From Blastocladiella emersonii ATCC 22665 (Eukaryota > Blastocladiomycota > Blastocladiomycetes > Blastocladiales > Blastocladiaceae): a stretch of DNA of 64,000 nt. Of this stretch, positions 40,415-50,828 are shown in pieces. Numbering within the stretch: position 1 is the stretch's first letter; every line of letters starts with the position of its first letter. A model generated the notes under the pieces. That model did not search any database. It was not told where the DNA came from and was given only the letters and a program-made list of their open reading frames with translations. Location of the stretch: contig JANHCV010000002.1 of assembly GCA_025594325.1 (NCBI GenBank), positions 930,001 to 994,000 on the forward strand, written 5' to 3'. Both the position numbers and the translations under genes were made by a program.

Positions 40415-42049
40415 ATGGCATCGACCGCCCTGCGCCTGCGCCTGGCCCCGGCGATCGGGCGTCAGGCCCGCCCCGCCCTCATCGCGTCGGCGACGGCTGC
40501 TCGGGCCTCGGCCGCCACCGCCACCACGGCGCGCCGCTTCCTGTCCTCGGCTCCCGCGACCAAGCCGGCCATCCGTGCCCAGTCGACCGCTGCCGCCGCC
40601 GCGACCCCGGCCGCACCAGCCCTGACGGTCGCCGCGGACCACGTCGCCGTGTCGCTCCCGGGCAGCGCCGCCGCGCCGACGCCGGCCGTCTTCCACCACG
40701 TGTGGCTGCGCGACAACTGCCCGTGCCCCGCGTGCGTGCACCCGTCGACGCGCCAGAAGCTGCACGCCTCGGGCGACATTCCCGTGGCCATCCAGCCCAA
40801 GTCGGCGCGCTGGGTCCGCTCCACCACGCCCGCCACGGCGTCCGCGACCGCCGAGCCCATCATGTTCGCCGCCAAGGACGCTGCCGCGGAGTGGGTCCTG
40901 GAGATCGAGTGGCCGGGGTTCGCGTTCGCGTCGCGCGGCAAGGCCGCGGGCAACACGGATGCGGCGGCGGCGGCCGGTGTCCCCGAAAAGGACCACACGT
41001 CGCGGTACCCGGCGTCGTTCCTGCGCCGGTGGAACTACTCGCACCCGTCGACGGCCGCGGACCTGCGCCCCGAGGGGTACCTCGAGCCCCTCGCCGTGCC
41101 GTGGAGCGCGAGCGACGTGGACGCCCGGGGCCACCTGCACGTCGACTACCGCGACCTGCCGTCACTCGAGTCGCTGCTGGCGACCGCGGGCCACACGGTG
41201 ACCGCGGCCAAGCGTACGGGCACCCTCGCGGAGCGCACGCGCGACCTGCCGCTGCCCGCTGTCGGGACCGTGCCGCGCGCGGTGCTCGAGCAGGTGGCGT
41301 CGCACGGGCTCGTCTTCTTCCACCACGTGCCGACGGACCGCGGCGAGGACTACGTCGAGACGCTGGCCAAGCGGTTCGGGCACGCGCTGCGGCATACCTT
41401 CTACGGGCCGTCGTGGGACGTCAAGTCCGTGGCCAACTCGACCAACATCGCCTACACGAACCTGTTCCTCGGCCTGCACATGGACCTCATGTACTTTGAG
41501 GCCCCGCCGGGCCTGCAGTTCCTGCACATGCTGCGCAAGTCGGTGCGCGGCGGCGCCTCGCTGTTCCTCGACATGCACCACGCGTGGGACGCGTTCGTCG
41601 CCTCGCACCCGCGCGACCTCGTCGACGCACTCACCTCGACCCCCGTCTCGTACCACTACGCGCACGCGCACCACGCCGGCAGCAACGACCCGCACTGGCT
41701 GCACCGCCACCACCCGCTCGCGTCGGGTCCCAGCACCGCCCCGCGCATGTTCTACGCGCCGCCGTTCCAGGGCCCGTTGCGGCCCGCGGGCCGGCCCGAC
41801 GCCGTGGTGCCGTGGTACCGCGCCATGGCCGCGTGGGAGAACCACATGCGCGCGCAGCCCATGGTGTCCATTGACCTGGTCCCCGGCGACGCGGTGCTGT
41901 TCCACAACCGGCGCGTGCTGCACGGGCGCACCGCGTTCGAGGTCGGCCCGCACGGCGAGGGCGAGGGTGGCGTCCGCCACCTCCGCGGCACGTATGTCGA
42001 CTGGGACGAGTTTGCGGACCGGTGGCGCGTCGCGCAGTACCGCAAGTGA
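40415..42049 (+). CDS. Gamma-butyrobetaine dioxygenase (carnitine biosynthesis)
   Basis: Single exon, 544 residues. A Fe(II)/2-oxoglutarate hydroxylase that makes L-carnitine from gamma-butyrobetaine. The first ~60 residues (LRLRLAPAIGRQARP, then ARRFLSSAPATK) are a mitochondrial presequence. Residues ~97-110 hold WLRDNCPCPACVH with the N-terminal zinc-site cysteines (C102, C104, C107). The catalytic domain has YGPSWDVKSVANSTNIAYT, the iron ligands H355 and D357 in GLHMDLMYFE, PPGLQFLHMLR, and H503 in RRVL HGR. The iron ligands, zinc cysteines and the block before GLHMD match BBOX1 best. Trimethyllysine dioxygenase is the alternative. It converges on dihydroorotase, with 46 bp between stops. 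Confidence 0.87.
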   Translation: MASTALRLRLAPAIGRQARPALIASATAARASAATATTARRFLSSAPATKPAIRAQSTAAAAATPAAPALTVAADHVAVSLPGSAAAPTPAVFHHVWLRDNCPCPACVHPSTRQKLHASGDIPVAIQPKSARWVRSTTPATASATAEPIMFAAKDAAAEWVLEIEWPGFAFASRGKAAGNTDAAAAAGVPEKDHTSRYPASFLRRWNYSHPSTAADLRPEGYLEPLAVPWSASDVDARGHLHVDYRDLPSLESLLATAGHTVTAAKRTGTLAERTRDLPLPAVGTVPRAVLEQVASHGLVFFHHVPTDRGEDYVETLAKRFGHALRHTFYGPSWDVKSVANSTNIAYTNLFLGLHMDLMYFEAPPGLQFLHMLRKSVRGGASLFLDMHHAWDAFVASHPRDLVDALTSTPVSYHYAHAHHAGSNDPHWLHRHHPLASGPSTAPRMFYAPPFQGPLRPAGRPDAVVPWYRAMAAWENHMRAQPMVSIDLVPGDAVLFHNRRVLHGRTAFEVGPHGEGEGGVRHLRGTYVDWDEFADRWRVAQYRK

Positions 42050-42095
42050 TGACGATTAGAAGCAACTGATATATATATCTACGTTTTGCATAAAC

Positions 42096-43292
42096 CTACT
42101 CGCGAACCGAGAGCGTCCACGGGATCGTCTCGCCGGCGAGGAACGGGACCACCTCGACGGGCGTCTTGCCGTCCTGCGCCACGAGCTTGTCGATGACGAG
42201 GGCCTCGGGGATCTTGGTCCCCGCCGCCGCCTCGGGCGTGTACGTCAGAGTGACGCGGCGGTCGGTCGGCACGGGGAGGCCGTAGAACTTGCGGCCGTAG
42301 ACGCAGGCAAAGTTCTCGAGCTTGTCGAGCATGTTGAGCTTGTGGAAGAGGTGGGCGAGGTAGGGGAGCGGGTGGAGGGACGTGAAGAGGCCCGCGGGCG
42401 CCTTGGCCGACTCCTTGGCGTGGCGCGGGTGCGGGGCCGAGTCGGTGCCGAGGAAGAAGCGCGGGTGGCCCGACGCGATCACCTCGCGCAGGGCGGCGCG
42501 GTCGGCAAACGTCTTGGCCACGGGCTTGCAGAAACCGTGCGGGAGGCCCGCCCAGTCCTCGACCGTCAGGAACAGGTGGTGCACCGTGATGCTGCACGCG
42601 ACCGTGTCGCCGAGCGACTTGACCATGGCCACGGCGTCGGCGGTGGTCGCGTGCTCGAGCACGATGCGCAGCTTCGGGAACGCGGCGTGGATCTTGGCCA
42701 GGTGGCGCAGGAACTTGGCCTCGGCGTTGAGGATGGTGATGTTGTGCTCCTCGGACGACGGGCACTCGCCGTGCAGGTTCAGGATCATGCCCGCCTCCTC
42801 CATGGCGGCAAACACCGGGTAGTAGGTCTCGTAGTTCTCGACGCCGCCGTCCGAGTTGGTCGTGACGCCGCGCGGGTAGCTCTTGACGCCCGTGATCCCG
42901 GCCGCCGCCGCGGCCCGCACCTCGTCGGGCGTCAGCTGCGGGCTCAGGTACAGCGTCATGAGGAAGTTGAGCCCCGGCGCCAGCGCCTGCAGCTGCTCGC
43001 GGTACGCGACCGCCATGGCCGTCGTCGTCAGCGGCGGGATCAGGTTCGGCATGACCAGGTACGTGTCGACGCCCGTCCCCGGAAGCTGCTTGGTCACGGC
43101 TTCGCACATGGCGCCCTGCCGAAGGTGCACGTGCATGTCGGCGGCCATGGGCAGCGACAGCGTCGTCGGCGCGGCGGTCGTGGTCGTGGTGTTGGACATG
43201 TTCAGGTGGCCGATCTGGGTCGAGCAGCCGCGGCGGGCAATGGTGGTGGCGAGAGGGCGGCGGATCGAGTGTGCGGCGAGGCGCGCTAGCAT
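42096..43292 (-). CDS. Dihydroorotase (URA4/pyrC type)
   Basis: Single exon, 398 residues. The enzyme closes carbamoyl-aspartate to dihydroorotate in pyrimidine synthesis. All active-site groups are present: HxH (H54, H56) in DMHVHLRQG, the carboxylated Lys in GVKSYPRGVTTNSDGG (K137), LHGE, LEHATT, HHLFLT and the catalytic Asp in LGTDSAPHPRHAK. It is a stand-alone class II enzyme like yeast URA4, not the inactive domain of CAD/URA2. From the first ATG (43292) the N-terminus (MLARLAAHSIRRPLATTI, ARRGCSTQ) looks like a mitochondrial presequence. A second in-frame ATG, M32 (43199), would give a cytosolic form of normal length. URA4 is normally cytosolic. Confidence 0.93.
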   Translation of the reverse strand: MLARLAAHSIRRPLATTIARRGCSTQIGHLNMSNTTTTTAAPTTLSLPMAADMHVHLRQGAMCEAVTKQLPGTGVDTYLVMPNLIPPLTTTAMAVAYREQLQALAPGLNFLMTLYLSPQLTPDEVRAAAAAGITGVKSYPRGVTTNSDGGVENYETYYPVFAAMEEAGMILNLHGECPSSEEHNITILNAEAKFLRHLAKIHAAFPKLRIVLEHATTADAVAMVKSLGDTVACSITVHHLFLTVEDWAGLPHGFCKPVAKTFADRAALREVIASGHPRFFLGTDSAPHPRHAKESAKAPAGLFTSLHPLPYLAHLFHKLNMLDKLENFACVYGRKFYGLPVPTDRRVTLTYTPEAAAGTKIPEALVIDKLVAQDGKTPVEVVPFLAGETIPWTLSVRE

Positions 43293-43753
43293 GGTACGTT
43301 CGCTGTCCACGGCGAAAGAGAGCGGGGACGCGCGCGATAGCCGCTCGTCGCGTCGTACCGCTTGCGCGAAGACCCATCGGGGCCACCCGGAACCGTTCCG
43401 GGCAAGCCCGGTCACCGGTCGCAGCTGCCACGCGGGTCGGGCGCGCCGCAACTCCCCGCGTGCCATCAGCTGATGCCTGAAAACACGATCGCCCCGCCCT
43501 GTGGTGCGCGCCCACCGCCGCCGCCGTCGTCGACGTGGCCGCCGCGTGCCGCCGCCGCGCGCGCGCGCGTCGACCTTACCAGCACGAGCTTGCATGGAGA
43601 GCCCCTGCAGAAGACGAACGCACTACGCATCGACGACTCGCCGCCACCGCAGCCGCCGCCTGATCTGCTGAACCACCACCGACGGATCGCACATCCACGC
43701 CCCTCGCGCTCGCTCGTTCCACACCGACGAACCCCCGCACACCAACCTCCATC
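43293..43753. promoter_or_regulatory. Divergent promoter, dihydroorotase and eIF5
   Basis: 461 bp between two divergent start codons. No gene and no TATA box seen. The eIF5 side is C-rich (CCCTCGCGCTCGCTCG). Confidence 0.4.
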
Positions 43754-45022
43754 ATGTCGATGCTCAACATTGGTGGCGACAAGGACGATCTGTTCTACCG
43801 TTACAAGATGCCCCCCATCCAGTCCAAGGTGGAGGGCAAGGGTAACGGTATCAAGACGGTGATCCCGAACATGAACGACATTGGCAAGGCGCTCAACCGC
43901 CCGCCCATGTACCCGTGCAAGTACTTTGGTACCGAGCTCGGCGCGCAGACCAAGCACGAGCCCAAGAACGACCGCTATATTGTCAACGGCGCGCACGACG
44001 CGGCGCGGTTGCAGGAGCTGCTGACGGGCTTCATCGAGAAGTTTGTGCTGTGCGGCGCGTGCGGCAACCCGGAGACGGACCTCAAGTTTGTCGACGGCAT
44101 GATCGAGCGCGCGTGCCTCGCGTGCGGCAAGATCACCCCGATCGACATGCGCCACAAGCTCACCAACTTCATCCTCAACAACCCGCCCGCCGGCGCCGTG
44201 GTGTCGGGCGGCAAGAAGAAGGGCAAGCGCGGCAAGAACGCCGCCGCCAAGTCCAAGGACCAGACCCCGCGCGACTCGGCCGACGAGGAGGACGCCTCGG
44301 GCGACGAGCTGCACAAGCAGATCATGGCCGAGGCCAAGCACCTCGGCGACTCGCAGATGAAGGACGACGACTGGTCCGTCGACCTCGGCAAGGACGCCCA
44401 GAAGCAGCGCCAGGCCGACCTGCTCAAGGGCGTCGAGCAGCTCGCCGTCGACGAGAAGAAGAAGGCCGGCAAGAAGGCCGCTGGCAAGGGCAAGAAGGCC
44501 GCCGCCGCGTCCGACGACGAGGACGACGACTTTGCCGAGGACGACCCGCTCGACGCCCTCGCCACCTTCGTCGCCAACAAGCCCAAGGCGACCGCGGCCG
44601 TGATCCTCGCCGAGGTCAAGGAGTCGGGCATCCCCGCGCACCTGGCCACCCACGTGCTCGCGCAGGTCCTGATCCGCCCCGACACGCTGTCGGCCGACAT
44701 CAAGGCGCGCGCGCCCGTCTTCGCCAAGCTCAACAAGGGCAACGCGCGCGCGCAAAAGTACTTCCTCGGCGGGCTCGAGCGCCTCGTCGCCACCAACGAC
44801 GCGTTCAAGAAGGTGCCCGTCATGCTCAAGAACATCTACGAGCTCGACCTCGTCGACGAGGCCGCCATCCTCGCCTGGGGCGCCCGCGCTACCAAGAAGT
44901 GGACCGGCAAGAAGGCCCTGTCCCAGCAGGTCCGCGACGCCGCCGAGGCCTTCCTCAACTGGCTCAAGGAGGCCGAGGAGGACGACTCCGAGGAGGAGGA
45001 CTCGGAGGAGGACGACGAGTAA
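43754..45022 (+). CDS. Translation initiation factor eIF5
   Basis: Single exon, 422 residues. eIF5 is the GTPase activator for eIF2 during start-codon selection. The N-terminal domain starts MSMLNIGG and carries the GAP arginine in DLFYRYKMP (R16). The zinc ribbon is C100-x2-C103 and C121-x2-C124 (CGACGN, CLACGK). A long Lys- and Asp/Glu-rich linker follows (KKKGKRGKN, ASDDEDDDF). The C-terminal W2/HEAT domain (about 255-405) ends with the expected aromatic-acidic boxes: AEAFLNWLKEAEEDDSEEED. Complete, with strong codon bias. Confidence 0.95.
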   Translation: MSMLNIGGDKDDLFYRYKMPPIQSKVEGKGNGIKTVIPNMNDIGKALNRPPMYPCKYFGTELGAQTKHEPKNDRYIVNGAHDAARLQELLTGFIEKFVLCGACGNPETDLKFVDGMIERACLACGKITPIDMRHKLTNFILNNPPAGAVVSGGKKKGKRGKNAAAKSKDQTPRDSADEEDASGDELHKQIMAEAKHLGDSQMKDDDWSVDLGKDAQKQRQADLLKGVEQLAVDEKKKAGKKAAGKGKKAAAASDDEDDDFAEDDPLDALATFVANKPKATAAVILAEVKESGIPAHLATHVLAQVLIRPDTLSADIKARAPVFAKLNKGNARAQKYFLGGLERLVATNDAFKKVPVMLKNIYELDLVDEAAILAWGARATKKWTGKKALSQQVRDAAEAFLNWLKEAEEDDSEEEDSEEDDE

Positions 45023-45340
45023 GTTTGGCGGACCCCCGCACCGTTTTGTCACTTTTGTTATTTTGGACCACCCACCACCACCACCAACACGTAGTAAACC
45101 CTACAACCACGCTAGTATGAGAGGATCCAGAGTGACGGTAGCGACCGACCATGTGAGGGCGAGTGAGCGGTGCAGCTGCGCGGCGCCGCCTCGAACGACT
45201 TGAGCCACATCGGCCCTCCCATCGCTGCTCCTCCTCTTCTGACCCTGACGGAACCACATGTAACTTCGCCTACCATGCAACCACTCGATGCAACGCGCTC
45301 ACACGGACTGGCCATCTAGCTCTCCATCATCACCAGCAGT

Positions 45341-45930
45341 ATGACCCAGGTCGACCTCGACGTCTCCGAGCTCCTCGCGTGCGCGCGGTACGGCGAGCTC
45401 GACGAGCTCAAGGAGGAGGTGGCGCGGATGCAGGCCGAGCATCCCGGGCTCACGGCCACGTCGATCCTCGGCCGCGCCAACGACAGCGGGAACACGGCGC
45501 TGCACATGGCGAGCGCCAACGGGCACTCGGGTGCGTTTCCCACCTCGCTTCTACCCTCTCAGGCAAGACACTAAGTTACCTGGGTGTAGACATCGTGGCG
45601 TACCTGCTCGAGCACCTGCTCGCCGCACACATCGACGCGGTCAACGCGCAGGGCAACACGCCGCTGCACTGGTGCGCGCTCAACGGGCACGTCGAGGTGG
45701 CGCAGCTGCTGATCAAGGCGGGCGCCGACCTGGCCATCGTCAACTCGTCGCAGCACACGCCGCTCATCGAGGCCCAGGACGCCGGCCACGAGAAGATGGC
45801 CGTCGAGCTGCTCAAGCACATGGACCCCGACATGGACGAGGGCGCCGAGGATGCCGCCGAGGCCGGATCGCGCGAGGATGTCACAGCGCAGACTGAGGCG
45901 GGGGCGTCCTCGTCGTCGCCGACCGCGTGA
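45341..45930 (+). CDS. Ankyrin-repeat protein, YAR1-like
   Basis: Exons 45341-45530 and 45590-45930 encode 176 residues. In yeast, YAR1 is a chaperone for ribosomal protein Rps3. Evidence: LLACARYGELDELKEEV, then three ankyrin repeats: DSGNTALHMASANGHSDIV (the intron lies inside it and splices in phase 1), AQGNTPLHWCALNGHVEVAQLL and SSQHTPLIEAQDAGHEKMA, ending in an acidic tail (MDEGAEDAAEAG). Size, repeat number and acidic tail agree with YAR1, but short ankyrin proteins are hard to assign, so the specific role is inference. 318 bp upstream (45023-45340) hold no gene. Confidence 0.82.
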
Positions 45931-45975
45931 GTGAGAACAGCAAAGGGTATATATATATTCACAATCGTAGCGACT

Positions 45976-47723
45976 TTACACCGACTCTTGTTCGCCGTGC
46001 TTCAAGTCGTCGCCGTCGTCGCTGTCGAGCGAGTCCTCGGCATTCACGCGCTCGAGCGCGCGGCGCACCTCGCGGCGCCAGTCGATGCGCAGCGTCACGT
46101 ACGCGAGGAGCAGGACGTAGCAGAGCCCCTGGGTCCCGGCGAGCGCGTACCACGTCCCATGGAGCTGGAACCCGGCGAGGAACGTGAGGACCATGGCGAG
46201 CGGCAGCCCGACCACGTAGTACGACACGAGGCTGAACGCCGCCCCCACGGCCTGCTTGCCGCACCCGCGCAGGATGCCGCCGAGCACGCACACGCCGCCG
46301 TCGGCGAACTGGAACACGGCGACGATGGGCAGCACGGACGCGACGAGGCGCACGACGTCCGGATCGCTGGTGAAGATATTCGCCCACCGCGTGCGCGCGG
46401 CCAGAAGCACCGTCATCGTCACGGACGACACGAGCAGGGCGAGGAGGACCGAGACCTGGGCGGCGTGGCGCGCCGCGTTCGGCATCGCGGCGCCCAGCAG
46501 GTTGCCGACGCGGTTCGAGGTGACGACGGCGAGCCCGAGGAACAGGTTGTACAGCAGCACCGTCGTGTCGAGGATCACCGACTGCGCGGCCAGCGGGACC
46601 GCGCCGAACAGGCCCGCGACGAGCGCGACGAGCTCGAACACCCACCATTCGGAAATCACCATCACCATGCCGCCGAGCCCGAGCCGGATGAACGGGCCCC
46701 AATCGCGCACGGCCGCGCGAGACCACGGCGTCCACGCCTCGTGCCCGCGCACGAACCGCGCGTACGCGATGAGCAGAAGGAGCGACAGCCACTCGGCGAT
46801 GCAGGTGCCGGCGGCTGCGCCGTAGTAGCCCATGCGGAACGGCGAGTCGACGTACACGAAAAAGTACTGCAGCGCTGCGTTCACGGGGAGCACGACCGAC
46901 GACACGAGGAGCTGAGCCTTCATGAGCTGCTGGGCCTGGAGATACTTGGCGATTCCGTTGGCTACGACCGACGGGAACAGCGACGGCAGCAGATAACGGA
47001 TGTAGCTGCCCGCGAGGTGGCACAGGTCGGGTTCCTGGCCGACGAGCAGCAGCAGCGGCTCGGCGAACAGCCACAGCACCGCGATGGGCAGTGTCATGGC
47101 CAGGTTGATCAGGATCGCGCGCTGCAGGAACACGCCGGCCTGGCGCGGGTTGCTCGCGCCCGTCATGGCCTGCGACGCCAGCGTGTCGAGCGCCGTGGTC
47201 AGGCCCAGCGTGAACGAGTAGCCGAGCACGTTGGTGTACTACGCAACGCGCGTGTTAGTGTCGGGAGAGGCGCATCGCGGGGCAAGCGGCGTACCATGAC
47301 AGCGAGCGTCGACGACGCCAGCTCGGCCGCACCGAGATGCCCGACGACGACGGTGACGACCATGCGGTTGGCGAACGAGAGCATGGACCCGCCAATCGAC
47401 GGCACCGCGAGCCGCATCATGGTCTTCATCTCGTTGACCGTGATCTGCTTGGTGAGCCGCTCGCCGTCGTCATCGGCGCGCGCGGTCAGCGACGACGTGA
47501 CCGAGTCGGCGCGCGGGCGGCGGCCACCACGGTGGCGGCGATGGCGCAGCGACGAGTAGTCGGGCGCGTCGTCGTCGTGGATCGACAACGCTGAGTCGGC
47601 GTGGGCCGTGGGGCTCCGCGCGGTGGCAGCGGGCGCCGCGAGCGGCCGGGTCTCGGGGCTGCCGTTAGCCGCGAGGACGGGGCGGGCGGCGGCGGTGGAC
47701 GCCAGGATTTCGTCTCCGGTCAT
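45976..47723 (-). CDS. MATE-family multidrug/toxin efflux transporter
   Basis: Exons 47723-47295 and 47238-45976 encode 563 residues. A twelve-helix antiporter that exports organic cations or metabolites using a proton or sodium gradient. A ~110-residue Ala/Asp-rich cytoplasmic N-terminus leads to the first repeat: VPSIGGSMLSFANRMVVTVVVGHLGAAEL, then GLTTALDTLASQAMTG, the MATE signature. LFPSVVANGIAKYLQAQ, GAAAGTCIAEWL and PLAAQSVILDT in the second repeat, NRVGNLLGA and GGILRGCGKQAVGA follow. The C-terminus is acidic. Fungal members are usually vacuolar or plasma membrane; location is not evident. It converges on the ankyrin gene, with 45 bp between stops. Confidence 0.92.
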
Positions 47724-48543
47724 GGTGCAGCGAGTCGAGCGAGGGGCGAGGGCGCACAGCGGGGTCGGCAAAGGTGGCCATAGGGGAACATAGTCGGAGA
47801 GGGGAGAGAAGGGGCCAGACTTTTGAAGGTCGACGGCGAGCGAGCACGGCGCAGTCTAGATCCGGTTGCGATGACTACGCGCGCAGCCCGGAAGAACCGT
47901 GGAAGATCTCCCGAACAACGGAGCGTCGCTCATTTTGGAACACGGTCCTGCAGCTCGCCGTCGCCTGCCGCCGCGAGCGAGGCTTGGGGCGGGAACTGAG
48001 GACGACGTCGGCAGCGACGAGAACGTGCTCGGTGGCCGTGACGGCGTCGGCGACACCACAGGAGCTGGACCGGGCACGATGGCCCATCGCGCGTGACGCG
48101 ACGCGGCGCGACGCGAGGGCGGCGGGCAGCGCGACGCAGTCCCGAAACCGTCTCCCGCGGGGTCCCTGCCGCGGGCGGAGCGCGTTGCATCAAGTATACA
48201 TGGCGTGTCTCCCGTCGTGCATTCGCAGAAGCCGGGAGGAAGCGGGCGAAGAATCGCGTGCGCTCGGGAACGCGAGACATTCAGGCGCCCGGCCCCACGT
48301 GATGTCTCGCACCCGACGCGTCGCGCGTCGCACTCGCACCCTGCACCCGCCCGGCGACGTGAATCGGCAGCCCGCGCGGGGTTTGTCCGATGGAACGAGG
48401 GAAGGGCGGTTTGTCAGCGTCGCTCTGCCTCTCTGGCAACTTGGAGCTCATGAAATCTGCCTGTTCTATGCCCTGCAACTAGCGGCAGTCGCATCCAGGC
48501 TCCTCTTGCCATCTTCTGCGTGACCCGGATCGACGTGAGCAAC
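47724..48543. other. Divergent intergenic region rich in CGCGACG words
   Basis: 820 bp between the MATE and ThrE-like start codons. No gene. CGCGACG and GACGCGTCG-type words are frequent (about 48095-48120 and 48310-48325), with one ACGCGT, the Mbp1 box core. Given the base composition this may be chance. Confidence 0.4.
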
Positions 48544-50730
48544 ATGAAAGACATCAGCGTCACGGCCATCTCGCCGCCCGTGCCGTCCAACCTGGAGAAA
48601 GGGCCGGTGGTCGCACCAGGTAACGCATGATCGCCCTCGTATCCCGCTTTCCGCCGAGTCCTGACCTGCGTCGATCGAATTCTGCGCGTAGATGCGACTG
48701 TCGATATGGAGGCCTCCCACGCCACCGTGCTCAAGGCCCAGAAGCTGCTCCTGCGGCTCACCAAGGCGCTGTTCGCGTTTGGCGCACCGCTCTACCGAGT
48801 CGAGAGTACGCTCACTCTACGTCATCGGCATCGACTCCACTCACTCGTACTCTCTTCATGTAGTGCGCGTCCAGGCCGCCGCCGACGAGCTCGGCCTCCC
48901 GCTCTCGATCCTGTCGCTGCCCAACGCCGTCGTCCTCGCGTTCGGCGACGGCACCCCGCTCATCTGGCCGCAGACCTACATCGTCAAGGGCTTTCAGGGC
49001 CAGAACATGGGCAAGCTGCAGGACGTCGACATCTGGTCCAAGAAGCTCACGCTCAGCTGCGAGATGGCCATCGCCGCGCGCAAGCTGCAGCTCGAACAGC
49101 CGGCGACGGCGGGAACGGCCGAGACGGCCACGGGTGCGCCCGCCGACACCCGCAAGACGGGCCGGATCCAGGTCTCGCCGACCAAGCCGGGGACGTTCGT
49201 GATCGGCGAGGATAGCGATGATGATGTGCCGCAGAAGGACGGCGAGGACGAGAACCTGATCCAGGACGGCAAGAAGGGCGGCAGCAAGGGCGATAAGAAC
49301 GCGATTCGGCTCGAGCCCGTCACACGAGGTACGCGTCTTTTCGCCCGGATCCATGGCACGAATCTCACCGCCCACCGCCGTGTAGACTCAGCCAAGACCG
49401 CCGCCCCCGCCGTGCCGGGCATGGAACTCGTGTCGCCGCTCTCGCCGACACTGCCCGGCACTCCCGGCTCGCCGTCCAAGGGGCCCAAGAAGGTCCCCGT
49501 CTCGAACCTGGCCCAGGTCGGCACCGTCGACTCGGTGCAGAAGGCGCGGCTGGCAGCGCGGCGACCGCTGCTCGCGCTCACGGACCACGACCTCGACCGG
49601 TTCCTCGACGAGCTGGACCGCGTCGTCAATACCAACACGGAGCTGCACTACGGGATCCGTATCCTGTGCACGGCGACGACGAGTATGCTCATGGTCCTCA
49701 TGATGTACGTCGCGATGACCGCGTGCTTCCGAATGGACTGCTGACGGACTCGGCCGCGATGTGTAGGAACCCGTGCACATGGCAGGACCTCGTCGTGAGC
49801 TTCATCCTCGGTTTCCTCAACGGCGTGCTGACGCACTACGGCGAGAAGAACAAGATCAACGCGCTCGAGGTGCTGGTGCCCATGGCGCTCAGCGTCGTCG
49901 GCAAGCTGTTCGAGTACATTTTCATGGACACGATGTGCTTCGGCATGGTGGCCATGCTCGCGTGCTTCAACTACTTCCCGGGCGTGCTGATGACGCTGTC
50001 CATGGTCGAGCTCGCGTCGCGCAACCTCGTGTCGGGCACCGTCCGCATGTTCTACTCGTTCATCCGCTCGCTCAAGCTCGGGTTCGGCCTGGCCATCGGG
50101 TCCCGCCTCGTCACCTGGCTCAACTCGGTCGGCCTGCCCGGCATCGCGGTCCCGAGCGGCAACGCCATGTGCATGGACAAGACGTCGCGGCCCAACACCA
50201 TCTCGGTCAAGGACAACATCTGGCTCATGGTCCTCGTGTTCCTGCCCATGTCCGTCTGCATCAACATTGTCCTGCGCGGCCACCCGCGCCAGTGGGCCGG
50301 CATGTGCGTCGCGAGTGCCATGGGGCTCTTCAGTACGCTGCTCCTCCCGGTCTGACTCGCGTCGTCTGTCCATCCGCTCACACTCTCGCGCGTCGTCCGT
50401 GTAGCGCTGACGCTGGCCTCGACCGTGTTCAACAAGGACGCTGCGGCGGCGCAGGCGGCGTTCGTGATCGGGATCGTGAGCCACCTGCAGGCGCGGCGCA
50501 AGAACGACATTGCGATTGCGAGCATCCTGGCCGGCGTGTTCTGGCTCGCGCCGGGGCAGATCGGCGTGCGCGGCGCGGCCATGCTCATGTCTGACGACCT
50601 CAAGGGCAGCACGTCGTTCGCCATCGACATGCTCGTGCGTGCGCTCAACGTAAGCATCGGCCTCTATGTGTCGGGTCTCCTGCTGTTCCCCATGATCCGC
50701 AAGTCCAAGATTTCGATCTTGTCGCTGTGA
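48544..50730 (+). CDS. Threonine/serine exporter-like membrane protein (PRM10/ThrE family)
   Basis: Six exons (48544-48619, 48692-48805, 48864-49328, 49386-49704, 49767-50332, 50405-50730) encode 621 residues. Fungal PRM10-like proteins combine a DUF1212/ThrE domain with a second ThrE-type domain. The N-terminal soluble part has LLRLTKALFAFGAPLYRVE, then LPLSILSLPNAVVLAFGDG, QNMGKLQDVDIW. A ~130-residue low-complexity insert (acidic, then Ser/Pro/Gly) separates it from about ten membrane helices: LVVSFILGFLNGVL, LEVLVPMALSVVG, DTMCFGMVAMLACFN and MVELASRNLVSGT. Substrate unknown; bacterial ThrE exports threonine. Intron 3 (57 nt) is a stop-free multiple of three, so unspliced frames include it wrongly. 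Confidence 0.87.
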
Positions 50731-50828
50731 TGGATCAACAACGTTTTATATGTATGACGAGACAAATACAGCACTGTTCACTTCGAGTCGAGTCAAGTCG
50801 AGTCTGCCCGCGGGCCAGCGCAGCGCGT

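Noticed and set aside
40723-40750. Separate zinc-finger protein at the dioxygenase N-terminus.
   Set aside because: The CxCxxC motif is the normal N-terminal zinc site of gamma-butyrobetaine dioxygenases.
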